Origin: Gammaproteobacteria bacterium
GTDB taxonomy: Bacteria; Pseudomonadota; Gammaproteobacteria; Steroidobacterales; Steroidobacteraceae
DNA: 55,910 bases
Assembly (NCBI GenBank): GCA_030038755.1
Contig: JASHSK010000324.1
Coordinates: 1-55,910, forward strand
Direction: 5' to 3'
Positions 39,784 through 49,028 of this stretch are shown one piece after another (positions within the stretch are counted from its first letter, which is position 1; every line of letters starts with the position of its first letter). A program made the position numbers and the translations under genes. The notes under the pieces were generated by a model. The model did not search any database and was not told where the DNA came from. It saw only the letters and a program-made list of their open reading frames with translations.

Positions 39784-41589
39784 ATGTCAGCTCCCGGACC
39801 GAGCGGGTCTCTCCGGCGCTCCTGGCCGCTGCTGGTGCTGCTGTTGCTCGCCGTGCTGGGCGTGAATCGCGGCCTCTGGACCCCGGATGAGCCGCGCGAG
39901 GCGGAGATCGGTCGCGAGATGGCCCTATCTCCCGGCATCATTCCGACGCTCGACGGTCACCGTTTCATCGAAAAGCCGCCGCTCTATTACTGGGTGCTTG
40001 CAGGCGCCTACCGCGTGAGCGGTGGCCCTTCACCGCTCGCCGCGCGCGCCGTGAGCGTGGTCTCGGCGCTGGGTACGCTGGTCCTGCTCAATGCCTGGGC
40101 CGGCGCGGCCACGGGATCCGCTGCCGCGGGCCTGACGTGCGCCCTCATGCTGGCCACCAGCGTCCAGTTCCTCATCTCCAGCCACTGGGTGCTTCTCGAC
40201 CCGCTGCTGATGCTCACGACGACGCTGGCCGCCTGGGCTGCCTGGCGCCTGTTGGCCGCGCCTGTATTGCCTGTATTGCCTGTATTGCCGGCATCGTCCG
40301 CGACGTGCGCCGGGTCCGCGGTGCCGCCGCGACGAACCCGCACGCGCACGCGCCTTCTGGAATGGGTGCTGTACGGCGCCCTCACGCTCGCCCTGTGGAT
40401 CAAGGGCCCGATCGGACCCGCGCTCATCGCCGTGGGCCTGCTCGCCTACGCGCTCGGCGAGCGTCCGGTCCCCTGGCGCCGCCTGCGCCCGCTGCTCGGC
40501 TGCCTCTGGCTCGGTGCGATGCTCGCAGCGCTGGCGTTCGCGATCTACGCGGCGGGTGGGCGCGCTGCGCTGTGGGAATGGGGCTACGTGAATCATGTTC
40601 AGCGGCTGCTGAACCCGGGAGCGACCGGTCACCGCCAGCCGCTGCTCTATTACGCCTGGACACTGCCGTATGCGGTGCTGCCCTGGCTGCCGGCGCTGCT
40701 GCTGGCAGTGGTGCAGGCGCTGCGAACCGTGCGCCGGCGTCGCGCTGCGCCCATGAACCTCGCGGTGCCGGCAGCAGCCGCTGCACCGGTACCGCCGGCA
40801 TCGAGCGCCGCCCCCGACGTGGCCCGCTTCGGAGCCTGGATGGCACTCGCCATGGTGCTGTTACTGTCGCTGTCGGCCACCAAGCGCGAGACCTATCTGC
40901 TGCCGGCGCTGCCGCTGCTATTCCTGTGGATCGGCATTCGCAGTCATCAGTGGTGGTGCGCGAGCCGGGCGTGCCCGCCGGTGGCGGAAGAGGGCAGCAC
41001 CGTCAATGGCGCGGGCAGGCAGCGCGAATCGGGCACGACCACGCGCGTGCTGTGGTGGGCGCAGGTGGCGCTTCTGGTCGTCTATGCGCTGGCCGCGCCG
41101 GCGGCAGCCTGGGTGTGGCGCGGTGCGCCGAGCCTGCCAATCCTGCTGGGGTGGTTCGTCGCGCTGGCCGTGGTCGTCGTACTGGTGCGCCATGCGCCGC
41201 GGGTGCCGCGTGCCGGCCCGTGGATGCTCGCCACGGGCGCCATCGGCGCCGCGGTGTTGCTCGCGCTGGCCGGGCCGGTGCTGAATCGCACCAAGGATAT
41301 GGCCCCGTTCATGCGCGCCCTCGGACGGCGGGTCCCGTCGGGTCAACCCGTGTATGCACTGCATGTGGACGAAACGTTGGCCGCGGAAGTGCCCTTCTAC
41401 ACGAGCCGCCCCGTGATCGCGCTCAGAGCACCCGATCCGCTGCAGCCGGCGTGGTTGCTGATACAAACCGTGTCTGATAAACCCGGGGTTCCACCGTCCC
41501 CGCGCTATCGCCTCGTCATGAGCCAATCCTTCGGTCCGGGCCGCAGCCTCGCACTGTGGCATCTCGCTGCCGCGGTGTCGGCGCGCTGA
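39784..41589 (+). CDS. ArnT-like lipid A/LPS glycosyltransferase (first copy)
   Basis: 601 residues of an integral membrane GT-C protein. The periplasmic active-site motif DEPREAEIGREMA follows the first helix. The block FIEKPPLYYW is shared with ArnT and other PMT-type transferases. It ends with a soluble periplasmic domain. A short repeat (CTGTATTGC three times, 40262-40288) encodes VLPVLPVLP within a loop. The acceptor could be lipid A or another glycan, since a second ArnT-like gene follows. ATG 39784 is chosen over in-frame GTG 39769. Confidence 0.85.
   Translation: MSAPGPSGSLRRSWPLLVLLLLAVLGVNRGLWTPDEPREAEIGREMALSPGIIPTLDGHRFIEKPPLYYWVLAGAYRVSGGPSPLAARAVSVVSALGTLVLLNAWAGAATGSAAAGLTCALMLATSVQFLISSHWVLLDPLLMLTTTLAAWAAWRLLAAPVLPVLPVLPASSATCAGSAVPPRRTRTRTRLLEWVLYGALTLALWIKGPIGPALIAVGLLAYALGERPVPWRRLRPLLGCLWLGAMLAALAFAIYAAGGRAALWEWGYVNHVQRLLNPGATGHRQPLLYYAWTLPYAVLPWLPALLLAVVQALRTVRRRRAAPMNLAVPAAAAAPVPPASSAAPDVARFGAWMALAMVLLLSLSATKRETYLLPALPLLFLWIGIRSHQWWCASRACPPVAEEGSTVNGAGRQRESGTTTRVLWWAQVALLVVYALAAPAAAWVWRGAPSLPILLGWFVALAVVVVLVRHAPRVPRAGPWMLATGAIGAAVLLALAGPVLNRTKDMAPFMRALGRRVPSGQPVYALHVDETLAAEVPFYTSRPVIALRAPDPLQPAWLLIQTVSDKPGVPPSPRYRLVMSQSFGPGRSLALWHLAAAVSAR
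40262..40288. repeat. 9-bp tandem repeat, three units, in the first ArnT-like gene
   Basis: CTGTATTGC at 40262-40270, 40271-40279 and 40280-40288. Confidence 0.9.
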
Positions 41590-41619
41590 CGGGTCGCGCC
41601 CCGGCCCGACACTACCATC

Positions 41620-43416
41620 ATGTCTGCCACTTCACGCGGTGTCTCGCCGCGCCCACGCTCCACGCTGCGCGCGCTCCTCTGGCTGGCGCTGGCACTCGTG
41701 TGGTTCCTGCCGCTCGATACCCCGTCCCTGCTCAATCCGGATGAAGGACGTTACGCCGAGATTCCGCGCGAGATGGTGGCCAGCGGCGACTGGGTGACCC
41801 CGCGGCTCGATGGTCTGAAGTACTTCGAAAAGCCCCCGCTGCAGTATTGGGCGAGCGCCGTGGCCTACGACTTGGCCGGCGAGCGCGCCTGGACCGCGCG
41901 GCTCTGGACGGCGCTGTGCGGCTTTCTCGGGCTGGCACTGACCTTTCGGGTGGGGCGACGGCTCTACGGAGAGCGCGCTGCGTCCTTCGCCGTGATCGTG
42001 CAGGCGAGCGCGCTGCTGTACGTTGGCCTGGCGCGCGTCGCCACGCTCGACATGGGCCTGTGCTTCACATTGCAGCTGGCAATGAGCGCCCTGGCACTGC
42101 TGGTGCACCGCCCGCCGGACGCGGGCAACGAGGGCACCGCGGGCGACGAAGGCACCGCGGGCGACCAGGGCACCGCGGGCGACCAGGGCGCCTCGCGTGG
42201 CGAGGGCGGCGAAGGCGCCTCGGGCGGCAAGTGCGCGGCTGCGCTGAACAGGCCGACGGGCCGGCTGGGACTGGCGCTGCTGCTCGGCGTGGGCGTGGCG
42301 CTGGCGATGCTGTCCAAGGGGTTGGTCGCGATCCTCATCCCGGGGGCGGTCGCGGTGCTCTACATGCTGATCTACCGCGACGCGCGGCTGCTGCTGGCCT
42401 CGCGGCCGTGGTGGACGCTGGCGGCGCTGGGCGTGCTGGCTGCGCCCTGGTTCGTGCTGGTGTCCGTGCGCAATCCGGAATTCGCGCACTTCTTCTTCAT
42501 CTTCGAGCACTTCCAGCGTTACCTGAGCTCCGATCAGTTCCAGCGCTACCAGCCGGCGTGGTTCTTCGTGCCGGTGCTGGTCGCGGGCCTGGTGCCCTGG
42601 CTCACACTGTTGCCGCGCACTCTGGTGGATGGCGTGCGCGCCGCGCGCCACGAGCGCGCCAGCGGTCTGCTGCTGATCTGGGCAGCGTTCGTGTTCCTGT
42701 TCTTCAGCGCCTCGCAGTCCAAGCTCGCCACGTACATCCTGCCGATGATGCCGGCGCTGAGCCTGCTGATGGGACGCACCCTCGCACGGCTGCCCGCCCC
42801 GCGCCTGGGGGCGCATCTGCGGACCGTCGCGGCGTTGTTCGCCCTCGCGGCGGCCGCGGCGCTCGTGCTCACGCACTGGCCACGCACGGCTGCACTGGCG
42901 GCGGGGGCTTCGCCCGCGAGCGTCGCACTGTTCATCGCGGCGCTCGCGCTGCTTGCCGCCGGCGCCGGTGTGGGCGCGCGCTGCTGCCGTCTCGGCCGGC
43001 CGCTGCTCGGTGCCGCGTGCGCGGCGCTCGGCGCGCTGCTGCTGACCGAAGCCGTGTTGCTCGGTATCGCGCAGCTGCCGCGCGTGCGCGCCGAGCGCGA
43101 GCTGTCGCGCCGGCTGAGTCCCATCATCGAGCGGTACCGGCACTTCTATTGCGTCAACCTGTACATACAGACGCTGCCGTTCTACCTGCGACGCACCTGC
43201 ACGCTGGTGAGCTATCGGGGTGAGCTCGATTTCGGCCTGCAGCGCGAGCCGTCGCGCGGCATTGGCACGCTGGGCGAATTCATCACCGTCTGGAAACGCG
43301 ACGGCTCCGCGCTCGCCATCATGCGTCCCGCCGACTACCGGTCCCTGGAATCGTTGGGTACGCCGATGCACGTGATATACACTGCGGCGACCGTCGTCGC
43401 GGTGGTGCGGCAGTGA
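41620..43416 (+). CDS. arnT: L-Ara4N transferase ArnT (second copy)
   Basis: 598 residues, GT-C topology. DEGRYAEIPREMV and FEKPPLQYWASAVAYDL match ArnT more closely than the first copy. It transfers 4-amino-4-deoxy-L-arabinose from undecaprenyl phosphate to lipid A in the periplasm and gives polymyxin resistance. A loop (about residues 168-196) is lengthened by an 18-bp tandem repeat (GTAGDQ and GTAGDE units). The spacing to the SMR-like gene and the following arn genes supports cotranscription. Confidence 0.88.
   Translation: MSATSRGVSPRPRSTLRALLWLALALVWFLPLDTPSLLNPDEGRYAEIPREMVASGDWVTPRLDGLKYFEKPPLQYWASAVAYDLAGERAWTARLWTALCGFLGLALTFRVGRRLYGERAASFAVIVQASALLYVGLARVATLDMGLCFTLQLAMSALALLVHRPPDAGNEGTAGDEGTAGDQGTAGDQGASRGEGGEGASGGKCAAALNRPTGRLGLALLLGVGVALAMLSKGLVAILIPGAVAVLYMLIYRDARLLLASRPWWTLAALGVLAAPWFVLVSVRNPEFAHFFFIFEHFQRYLSSDQFQRYQPAWFFVPVLVAGLVPWLTLLPRTLVDGVRAARHERASGLLLIWAAFVFLFFSASQSKLATYILPMMPALSLLMGRTLARLPAPRLGAHLRTVAALFALAAAAALVLTHWPRTAALAAGASPASVALFIAALALLAAGAGVGARCCRLGRPLLGAACAALGALLLTEAVLLGIAQLPRVRAERELSRRLSPIIERYRHFYCVNLYIQTLPFYLRRTCTLVSYRGELDFGLQREPSRGIGTLGEFITVWKRDGSALAIMRPADYRSLESLGTPMHVIYTAATVVAVVRQ
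42124..42195. repeat. 18-bp tandem repeat, four units, in ArnT
   Basis: Units 42124-42141, 42142-42159, 42160-42177 and 42178-42195; codes for repeated GTAGDQ-like blocks in a membrane-protein loop. Confidence 0.9.
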
Positions 43417-43423
43417 GGTCGAG

Positions 43424-43795
43424 ATGAGGGGCGCGGACCTGGCGCTGATACTGATCGGGGTGCTCCTGAACGCGACCGCGCAGCTGCTGCTCAAGGCGGG
43501 CGCGCGCGCACTGGGCAGCCTGCCGCTCAGCTTCGCCGACGCCGGTCTGCTGCTCGAGCGCGCCGCTCTGAATGGTCCGATCCTCGCCGGTCTGCTGTGC
43601 TACGTCGTGAGCGTCGCCGTGTGGATCCTGGCGCTCACGCGCGTGGAGGTCAGTGTCGCCTACCCGATGCTGTCGGTCGGCTACGTCGTCAACGCACTCG
43701 CCGCCTGGGTGCTGTTCTCGGAGCAACTGAGCGTACAGCGCCTCGCCGGCATCGGCGTCATCGTACTCGGATGCTGGCTGGTCGCGCGCAGTTGA
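43424..43795 (+). CDS. Small SMR/EamA-type transporter (ArnE/ArnF-like)
   Basis: 123 residues in four hydrophobic helices, with the small-multidrug-resistance-like pattern MRGADLALILIGVLLNATAQLLLKAG and AYPMLSVGYVVNALAAWVLFSEQ. In other arn operons two such proteins (ArnE and ArnF) flip undecaprenyl-phospho-Ara4N. Only one is seen here. It starts 7 bp after the arnT stop. Confidence 0.82.
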   Translation: MRGADLALILIGVLLNATAQLLLKAGARALGSLPLSFADAGLLLERAALNGPILAGLLCYVVSVAVWILALTRVEVSVAYPMLSVGYVVNALAAWVLFSEQLSVQRLAGIGVIVLGCWLVARS

Positions 43796-43802
43796 CGCCG
43801 CT

Positions 43803-44927
43803 GTGACGCAGACCGCGCGTCCCTATCTGCCCTTCACGCGACCCTCGATCGACGAGACCACGATCGCGGGCGTCGCCGAGGTGCTGCGCTCGGGATGGAT
43901 CACCAGCGGACCGCAGGTACGCGAGTTCGAGGCGCAGCTGTCGGCCTGGTGCGGCGGCCGGCCCGTGCGGGCGCTCAACTCCGGCACCGCGGCCCTGGAG
44001 ATCGGTCTGGCGCTCGCCGGCATCGGCCGCGGAGACGAGGTGATCACCTCGCCGCTCACGTGGGTCGGCACCGCCAACGTCATCGTGCGCGCCGGAGCGC
44101 GCCCGGTCTTCGTCGACATCGATCCGGTGACGCGCAACATCGATCTGGCACGCCTCGAGGCGGCCATTGGTCCCGCCACGCGGATGCTGCTGCCGGTGGA
44201 TCTGGCCGGCCTGCCGGTGGAGCGCGCCGCGCTGTACGCGATCGCGCGGCGCCACGGTCTGCGCGTGCTCGAGGACGCGGCGCAATCGTTCGGTGCCAGC
44301 AGCGGCGCCGTGCCGATCGGCGCTGCGGGCGATCTGATCGCGTTCAGCTTCCACGCGGCCAAGAATCTCACCACGGCCGAGGGCGGCTGCCTGGTGATGA
44401 ACAACGCCGAGGAAGCACGCCAGTGCGAGCTGTGGCGCCTGCAGGGCGTCGAGCGCTTTGCCGACGGCACTCTGGACGCCACGCTGCCGGGCGGCAAGAG
44501 CAACATGACCGACGTGGCCGCGCGGCTCGGAATCGGCCAGCTCGCGCGGCTGCCGGAGTTCACGGCACGTCGCCGCGCGCTGGCACGGCGTTACCTGCAG
44601 CGCTTCGATCGCTCGCTGGGCTGCGAGCTGCCGGTTGCCGATTTCACGCAGAGCAACTGGCACATGTTCCAGATTGTTCTGCCGGCGGGCACGGATCGGG
44701 GCGCATTCCTGCGCGGCATGCAGGCCGCCGGCATCGGCGTCGGTGTGCACTATCCGCCGGTGCATCTGCTGACGCTGTACCGCAATCTGGGGCATGCGCC
44801 GGGTGAGTTCCCGATCGCCGAGCGCATCGGCGCCGGCACCGTCACGCTGCCGCTGTTTCCGGACATGCTCGATGCGGATGTCGATCGGGTGTGCGAGGCC
44901 GTCACGACAGTGCTGCGCACGCCATGA
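43803..44927 (+). CDS. arnB: UDP-4-amino-4-deoxy-L-arabinose aminotransferase ArnB
   Basis: 374 residues, DegT/DnrJ/EryC1-type PLP aminotransferase that converts UDP-4-ketopentose to UDP-L-Ara4N. The PLP Lys is in FSFHAAKNLTTAEGG; earlier ALNSGTAALEIGL and FVDIDPVTRNID are family blocks. GTG start 43803 has no clear ribosome-binding site. Its stop overlaps arnC's ATG (ATGA), so the two are coupled. Confidence 0.92.
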   Translation: MTQTARPYLPFTRPSIDETTIAGVAEVLRSGWITSGPQVREFEAQLSAWCGGRPVRALNSGTAALEIGLALAGIGRGDEVITSPLTWVGTANVIVRAGARPVFVDIDPVTRNIDLARLEAAIGPATRMLLPVDLAGLPVERAALYAIARRHGLRVLEDAAQSFGASSGAVPIGAAGDLIAFSFHAAKNLTTAEGGCLVMNNAEEARQCELWRLQGVERFADGTLDATLPGGKSNMTDVAARLGIGQLARLPEFTARRRALARRYLQRFDRSLGCELPVADFTQSNWHMFQIVLPAGTDRGAFLRGMQAAGIGVGVHYPPVHLLTLYRNLGHAPGEFPIAERIGAGTVTLPLFPDMLDADVDRVCEAVTTVLRTP

Positions 44928-45988
44928 ATGCACCGCCGTACCGCGGAGCCGACGTCCGCCCCGGCACGGCCGTGCCTCCCGCCGTCGCGCCCGATTTCAC
45001 CGTCGTCATCCCGGTGTACAACGAGGAGGACGTGCTGCCGAAGCTGTTCGAGCGGCTCTATGCGGCGCTCGATGCGCTCGCGCGCCCCTACGAGATCGTG
45101 TTCGTCAATGACGGCAGCCGCGATCGATCCGCGGGGCTGCTGCGCGCCCAGTTCGAGCGCCGCGGAGATGTCACACGCGTGGTGCTGTTCGCCGGCAACT
45201 TCGGCCAGCACCGCGCGATTCTCGCCGGCTTTGCGCACGCACGGGGTCGCTGCGTCATCACGCTGGATGCGGATCTGCAGAATCCGCCCGAGGAGATCGG
45301 CCGAGTGCTCGCGCAGCTGGAGGCCGGTCACGATTACGTCGGCACGATCCGCCGCCGCCGCCAGGACGCCGTCTGGCGCCGCTGGGCTTCGAAGCTGATG
45401 AACATCGTGCGCGAGCGCACGACGCAGGTGCGTATCACCGACCAGGGCTGCATGTTCCGCGGCTACGGGCGGGGCGTCGTGGACGCCGTCAACCAATGCT
45501 CCGAGTACAACACGTTCGTCCCGGCGCTGGCGTACACCTTCGCCACCAGTCCCGTCGAGATTCTCGTCGGCCATGAGGACCGCGGCGCCGGCAGCTCCAA
45601 GTACTCGGTGCTGCGGCTGCTGCGCCTGAACTTCGATCTGATGACCGGTTTCTCCACGGTACCGGTGCAGCTGTTTTCCGTGTTCGGGATCTTCGTCTCA
45701 CTGCTCTCAGGGCTGCTGTTCGTCATCCTCATGGTGCGGCGCCTGTTCCTGGGCGCCGAGGTCGAGGGCGTGTTCACGCTGTTCGCGCTCGCCTTCATGT
45801 TCATCGGCACCGCGCTGTTCGGCATCGGACTGGTCGGCGAGTACGTCGGCCGCATCTATGACGAGGTGCGGCACCGGCCGCGCTACATCATCGGCGCGGT
45901 GCTCGAGCGCGATGTCGCTGAGCGTCCGGCGGCCGCCGCGGCAGCGCCCGCGCCGCCGGCGCCGATACGCTCGGAGCGCGTGTCGTGA
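44924..45988 (+). CDS. arnC: Undecaprenyl-phosphate Ara4FN transferase ArnC
   Basis: 354 residues: a GT2 glycosyltransferase domain (FTVVIPVYNEEDVLPKLFERL, DADLQNPPEEI, GQHRAILAGFA) and two C-terminal membrane helices (about 240-330). It attaches UDP-formyl-Ara4N to undecaprenyl phosphate at the inner membrane. A Pro/Ala-rich tail lengthens the C-terminus. Start ATG 44924 overlaps arnB by 4 bp and its own stop overlaps the next GTG start. Confidence 0.93.
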   Translation: MNAPPYRGADVRPGTAVPPAVAPDFTVVIPVYNEEDVLPKLFERLYAALDALARPYEIVFVNDGSRDRSAGLLRAQFERRGDVTRVVLFAGNFGQHRAILAGFAHARGRCVITLDADLQNPPEEIGRVLAQLEAGHDYVGTIRRRRQDAVWRRWASKLMNIVRERTTQVRITDQGCMFRGYGRGVVDAVNQCSEYNTFVPALAYTFATSPVEILVGHEDRGAGSSKYSVLRLLRLNFDLMTGFSTVPVQLFSVFGIFVSLLSGLLFVILMVRRLFLGAEVEGVFTLFALAFMFIGTALFGIGLVGEYVGRIYDEVRHRPRYIIGAVLERDVAERPAAAAAAPAPPAPIRSERVS

Positions 45989-46986
45989 ATGCGGCGCCGG
46001 GCCGCCGCGCCGATCCCGACAGCGGGGCGGCCGCGGGCTCCGGCGGCGGCCGCGCGCGCGCCGTGGTGTTCGCCTACCACGATGTGGGCGTGCGCTGCCT
46101 GCGCACGCTGCTGGCACACGGTCTGCACGTTCCACTGGTTCTCACCCACGAAGACTCGCCGGGTGAAGGTATCTGGTTCGAGAGTGTCGCCCGTCATGCA
46201 GCCTGGCACGGCCTGTCCGTTCGCACCCCGGCCGACCCCAATGTTCCCGAGGTCATCGCCGCGGTCGCGGCGGCGCGCCCCGATTTCCTGTTTTCCTTCT
46301 ACTACCGCTCGCTGCTCGGTGCCGAGCTGCTGGCGCTGCCAAGCCGCGGTGCCTACAACGTGCATGGCTCGCTGCTGCCCAAATACCGCGGTCGCGTCCC
46401 CGTGAACTGGGCCGTGCTGCATGGGGAGCGTGAGACCGGTGCGACGCTGCACGCGATGACGTTGCGCCCCGACGCCGGCCCCATCGTGGCCCGCGAGGCG
46501 GTGCCGATCCTGCCGGATGACACCGCCGTGGAAGTGTTCCGCAAGGTGACCGTGGCCGCGGAGCTGCTGCTGGATCGCAGCCTGCCGGCGCTGCTGACGG
46601 GCAGCGCGGCTCACGTGCCGCAGGATGAGACGGCGGCCAGCTGCTTCCCGCGTCGCACTGCGCGCGACGGGGCGGTCGATTGGCGCCGCGGCGCGCTGGC
46701 CGCGCACAACCTCATCCGTGCGGTCGCGCCGCCCTATCCCGGCGCCTTCAGTCGCGCCGCGGGCATGCCCTTATCGATTGCCCGCTCGCTGCCCGGTCCC
46801 GTGCGGCTGGCGGCCAGCACCCCGCAGCTGCGCTGGCACGACGGCATCGTGCATGCGCTGTGTGCCGACGGCTCCGTGCAGCTGCTGGAGTTCCAGCTGG
46901 GCACGCACATCGCCAGCGCCGGCGCCTTTTACCGCGAGTTCGGCGAGCGCGCCCTGCCGCTCGAGCCGCACCTGGAGCAAGCGTGA
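45985..46986 (+). CDS. arnA: UDP-L-Ara4N formyltransferase (ArnA N-terminal half as its own gene)
   Basis: 333 residues with the formyltransferase fold: LPSRGAYNVHGSLLPKYRGRVPVNWAVLHGE includes the Asn and His of the active site, and MTLRPDAGPIVAREAVPI the catalytic Asp. It formylates UDP-Ara4N. In E. coli this is the N-terminal half of one ArnA protein; here it is separate. Starts at GTG 45985, overlapping the arnC stop. The first 24 residues are Gly/Ala/Arg-rich. Confidence 0.9.
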   Translation: MNAAPGRRADPDSGAAAGSGGGRARAVVFAYHDVGVRCLRTLLAHGLHVPLVLTHEDSPGEGIWFESVARHAAWHGLSVRTPADPNVPEVIAAVAAARPDFLFSFYYRSLLGAELLALPSRGAYNVHGSLLPKYRGRVPVNWAVLHGERETGATLHAMTLRPDAGPIVAREAVPILPDDTAVEVFRKVTVAAELLLDRSLPALLTGSAAHVPQDETAASCFPRRTARDGAVDWRRGALAAHNLIRAVAPPYPGAFSRAAGMPLSIARSLPGPVRLAASTPQLRWHDGIVHALCADGSVQLLEFQLGTHIASAGAFYREFGERALPLEPHLEQA

Positions 46987-48023
46987 ATATCCTGATACTC
47001 GGCGTCAACGGCTTCATCGGCCATCACCTCTCGGCGCGCATCCTCGCGAGCACCGACTGGCGTCTCTACGGCATGGACATGTACAGCGATCGCGTCGCGC
47101 CGCTGCTCGCCGATTCGCGGCTGCAGTTCTTCGAGGGCGATATCACCATCAACCGTGAATGGATCGAATATCACGTCAAGAAGTGCGACGTGGTGCTACC
47201 GCTGGTGGCGATCGCCACGCCCGCGACCTACGTGCGCGAGCCGCTGCGCGTGTTCGAGCTGGACTTCGAAGCCAACCTGTACATCATCCGGCTGTGCGTC
47301 AAGCACCGCAAGCGCGTGCTGTTCCCCTCCACCAGCGAGGTCTACGGCATGTGCCGCGACGACGAGTTCGATCCCTACGCCTCCGAGCTCGTCTACGGTC
47401 CCATCGAGAAGCCGCGCTGGATCTACGCCTGCTCCAAGCAGCTGCTCGATCGCGTCATCCACGCCTATGGCATGCGCGGGGATCTCGACTACACGCTGTT
47501 TCGTCCGTTCAACTGGATTGGCCCTGGCCTCGACAACCTGCACGCCGCCAAGGAGGGCAGCTCGCGCGTCATCACCCAGTTCCTCGGTCACATCGTGCGC
47601 GGCGAGGACGTACGACTGGTCGACGGTGGGCGCCAGCGCCGCTGCTTCACCGGCATCAGTGACGGCATCGATGCGTTGATGAAGATCATCGCCAACCCGG
47701 CGGGCAAGGCGAGCCGCAGGATCTACAACATCGGCAATCCGGCCAACAGCCTCTCCGTGCGCGAGCTCGCCGAGCAGATGCTGCGGATCGCGACCGGTTA
47801 CGCCGAATACCGCACCAATGCGGCCAAGGTGCGCCTGCTGGAGGTGAGCTCGACCGAGTACTACGGGCAGGGCTACCAGGATGTCGAGAACCGCGTGCCC
47901 AAGATCGACAACACCCGTGCCGAGCTGGGCTGGACGCCGCGCGTGACCATGCAGGAGGCGCTGCAGGGGATCTTCGAGGCGTACCGCGGCCAGACCACGC
48001 AGGCCAGCGCACTTCTGGAGTAG
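46983..48023 (+). CDS. arnA: UDP-glucuronate decarboxylase (ArnA C-terminal half as its own gene)
   Basis: 346 residues, short-chain dehydrogenase fold: NILILGVNGFIGHHLSARIL (GxxGxxG), the STSEVYG block, and YACSKQLLD (YxxxK). It oxidises and decarboxylates UDP-glucuronate to the 4-ketopentose used by ArnB. Separate from its usual fusion partner, the formyltransferase; the two genes overlap by 4 bp (GTGA). No Ugd gene for UDP-glucuronate synthesis is in the window. Confidence 0.93.
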   Translation: MNILILGVNGFIGHHLSARILASTDWRLYGMDMYSDRVAPLLADSRLQFFEGDITINREWIEYHVKKCDVVLPLVAIATPATYVREPLRVFELDFEANLYIIRLCVKHRKRVLFPSTSEVYGMCRDDEFDPYASELVYGPIEKPRWIYACSKQLLDRVIHAYGMRGDLDYTLFRPFNWIGPGLDNLHAAKEGSSRVITQFLGHIVRGEDVRLVDGGRQRRCFTGISDGIDALMKIIANPAGKASRRIYNIGNPANSLSVRELAEQMLRIATGYAEYRTNAAKVRLLEVSSTEYYGQGYQDVENRVPKIDNTRAELGWTPRVTMQEALQGIFEAYRGQTTQASALLE

Positions 48024-48064
48024 CCACTCGCCGCGGCCGACGCCGCCGGTCCGCCAGGATTCAC

Positions 48065-49012
48065 ATGCAGCTGGCACTGAAGGTCGATATCGACACGCTG
48101 CGCGGCACGCGTGAGGGCATCCCGGCGTTGCTGAGGCTGCTGGATGAGCAGCGCGCGCAGGCCACGTTTCTGTTCAGTCTCGGGCCCGATCACACCGGGC
48201 GGGCGATCCGGCGCATCTTTCGTCCCGGCTTCTTCGGCAAGGTGCAGCGCACCTCGGTGCTGCAACACTACGGGCTCACCACGCTGCTGTACGGCACGCT
48301 GCTGCCCGGACCGGACATCGGCCGTCGCGCCGCGGACGTCATGCGCGGCGTGCGCGCCGCCGGCCATGAGATCGGCGTGCACTGCTTCGACCATGTCCTG
48401 TGGCAGGACTTCGTCACGCGTCGCGATGCCGCGTGGGCCCGCTCGCAGCTGCGAGCAGCCATCGAGCGCTTCGTCGAGGTGTTTGGCGAGCCCCCGCGCG
48501 TGCACGGCGCGGCCGGCTGGCAGGTCACCGAGGCGGCGCTCGTGGCCGAGGAGGAGATGGGATTCGTCTACGCCTCGGATACGCGCGGCACGGGCCCCTT
48601 CGTGCCCAGCCTGGGCGGACGGCGCAGCCGCTGCCCGCAGCTGCCGACCACGCTGCCGACGCTCGATGAGCTGATCGGCACCGACGGCCTGCACGCCGCC
48701 AATGTGTACGAGCGACTGCTGGCGCTGACCGATCCGGCGCCTGGCGCCGGTGTCGCGCACGTTGCGCGCGGCGCGGGTCGCAGGGGCAGCCCCGTCGACC
48801 ACGTCTTTACCCTGCACGCCGAGCTGGAGGGTATGCGCCTGGCAGCGGTGCTCGAACGTTTGCTGGCGGGCTGGCGTGCACAGGGCTACGACCTGGTGCC
48901 GCTGCGCAGCCTCTTTGAGTCGCTCGATCCGGCGGGGCTGCCGACCGCACGTGTCGAGAGCGGTACGGTGCCGGGCCGCAGCGGCACGCTGGCCGTGCAG
49001 GGCGCGGCCTGA
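48065..49012 (+). CDS. arnD: 4-deoxy-4-formamido-L-arabinose-phosphoundecaprenol deformylase ArnD
   Basis: 315 residues, NodB/polysaccharide deacetylase fold. LALKVDIDTLRGT carries the metal-site Asp, EIGVHCFDHVLWQDF the His pair, and the RVHGAAGWQV block the catalytic environment. It removes the formyl group from undecaprenyl-linked Ara4FN before flipping. AGGA precedes ATG 48065 by five bases. The gene completes the arn operon. Confidence 0.92.
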   Translation: MQLALKVDIDTLRGTREGIPALLRLLDEQRAQATFLFSLGPDHTGRAIRRIFRPGFFGKVQRTSVLQHYGLTTLLYGTLLPGPDIGRRAADVMRGVRAAGHEIGVHCFDHVLWQDFVTRRDAAWARSQLRAAIERFVEVFGEPPRVHGAAGWQVTEAALVAEEEMGFVYASDTRGTGPFVPSLGGRRSRCPQLPTTLPTLDELIGTDGLHAANVYERLLALTDPAPGAGVAHVARGAGRRGSPVDHVFTLHAELEGMRLAAVLERLLAGWRAQGYDLVPLRSLFESLDPAGLPTARVESGTVPGRSGTLAVQGAA

Positions 49013-49028
49013 CGCCCTACCAACCCGT

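Noticed and set aside
41632-43494. Long minus-strand frame (620 codons) opposite arnT
   Set aside because: It is the antisense shadow of arnT; composition is Arg/Gln/His-rich with no domain, as expected for GC-rich shadow frames.
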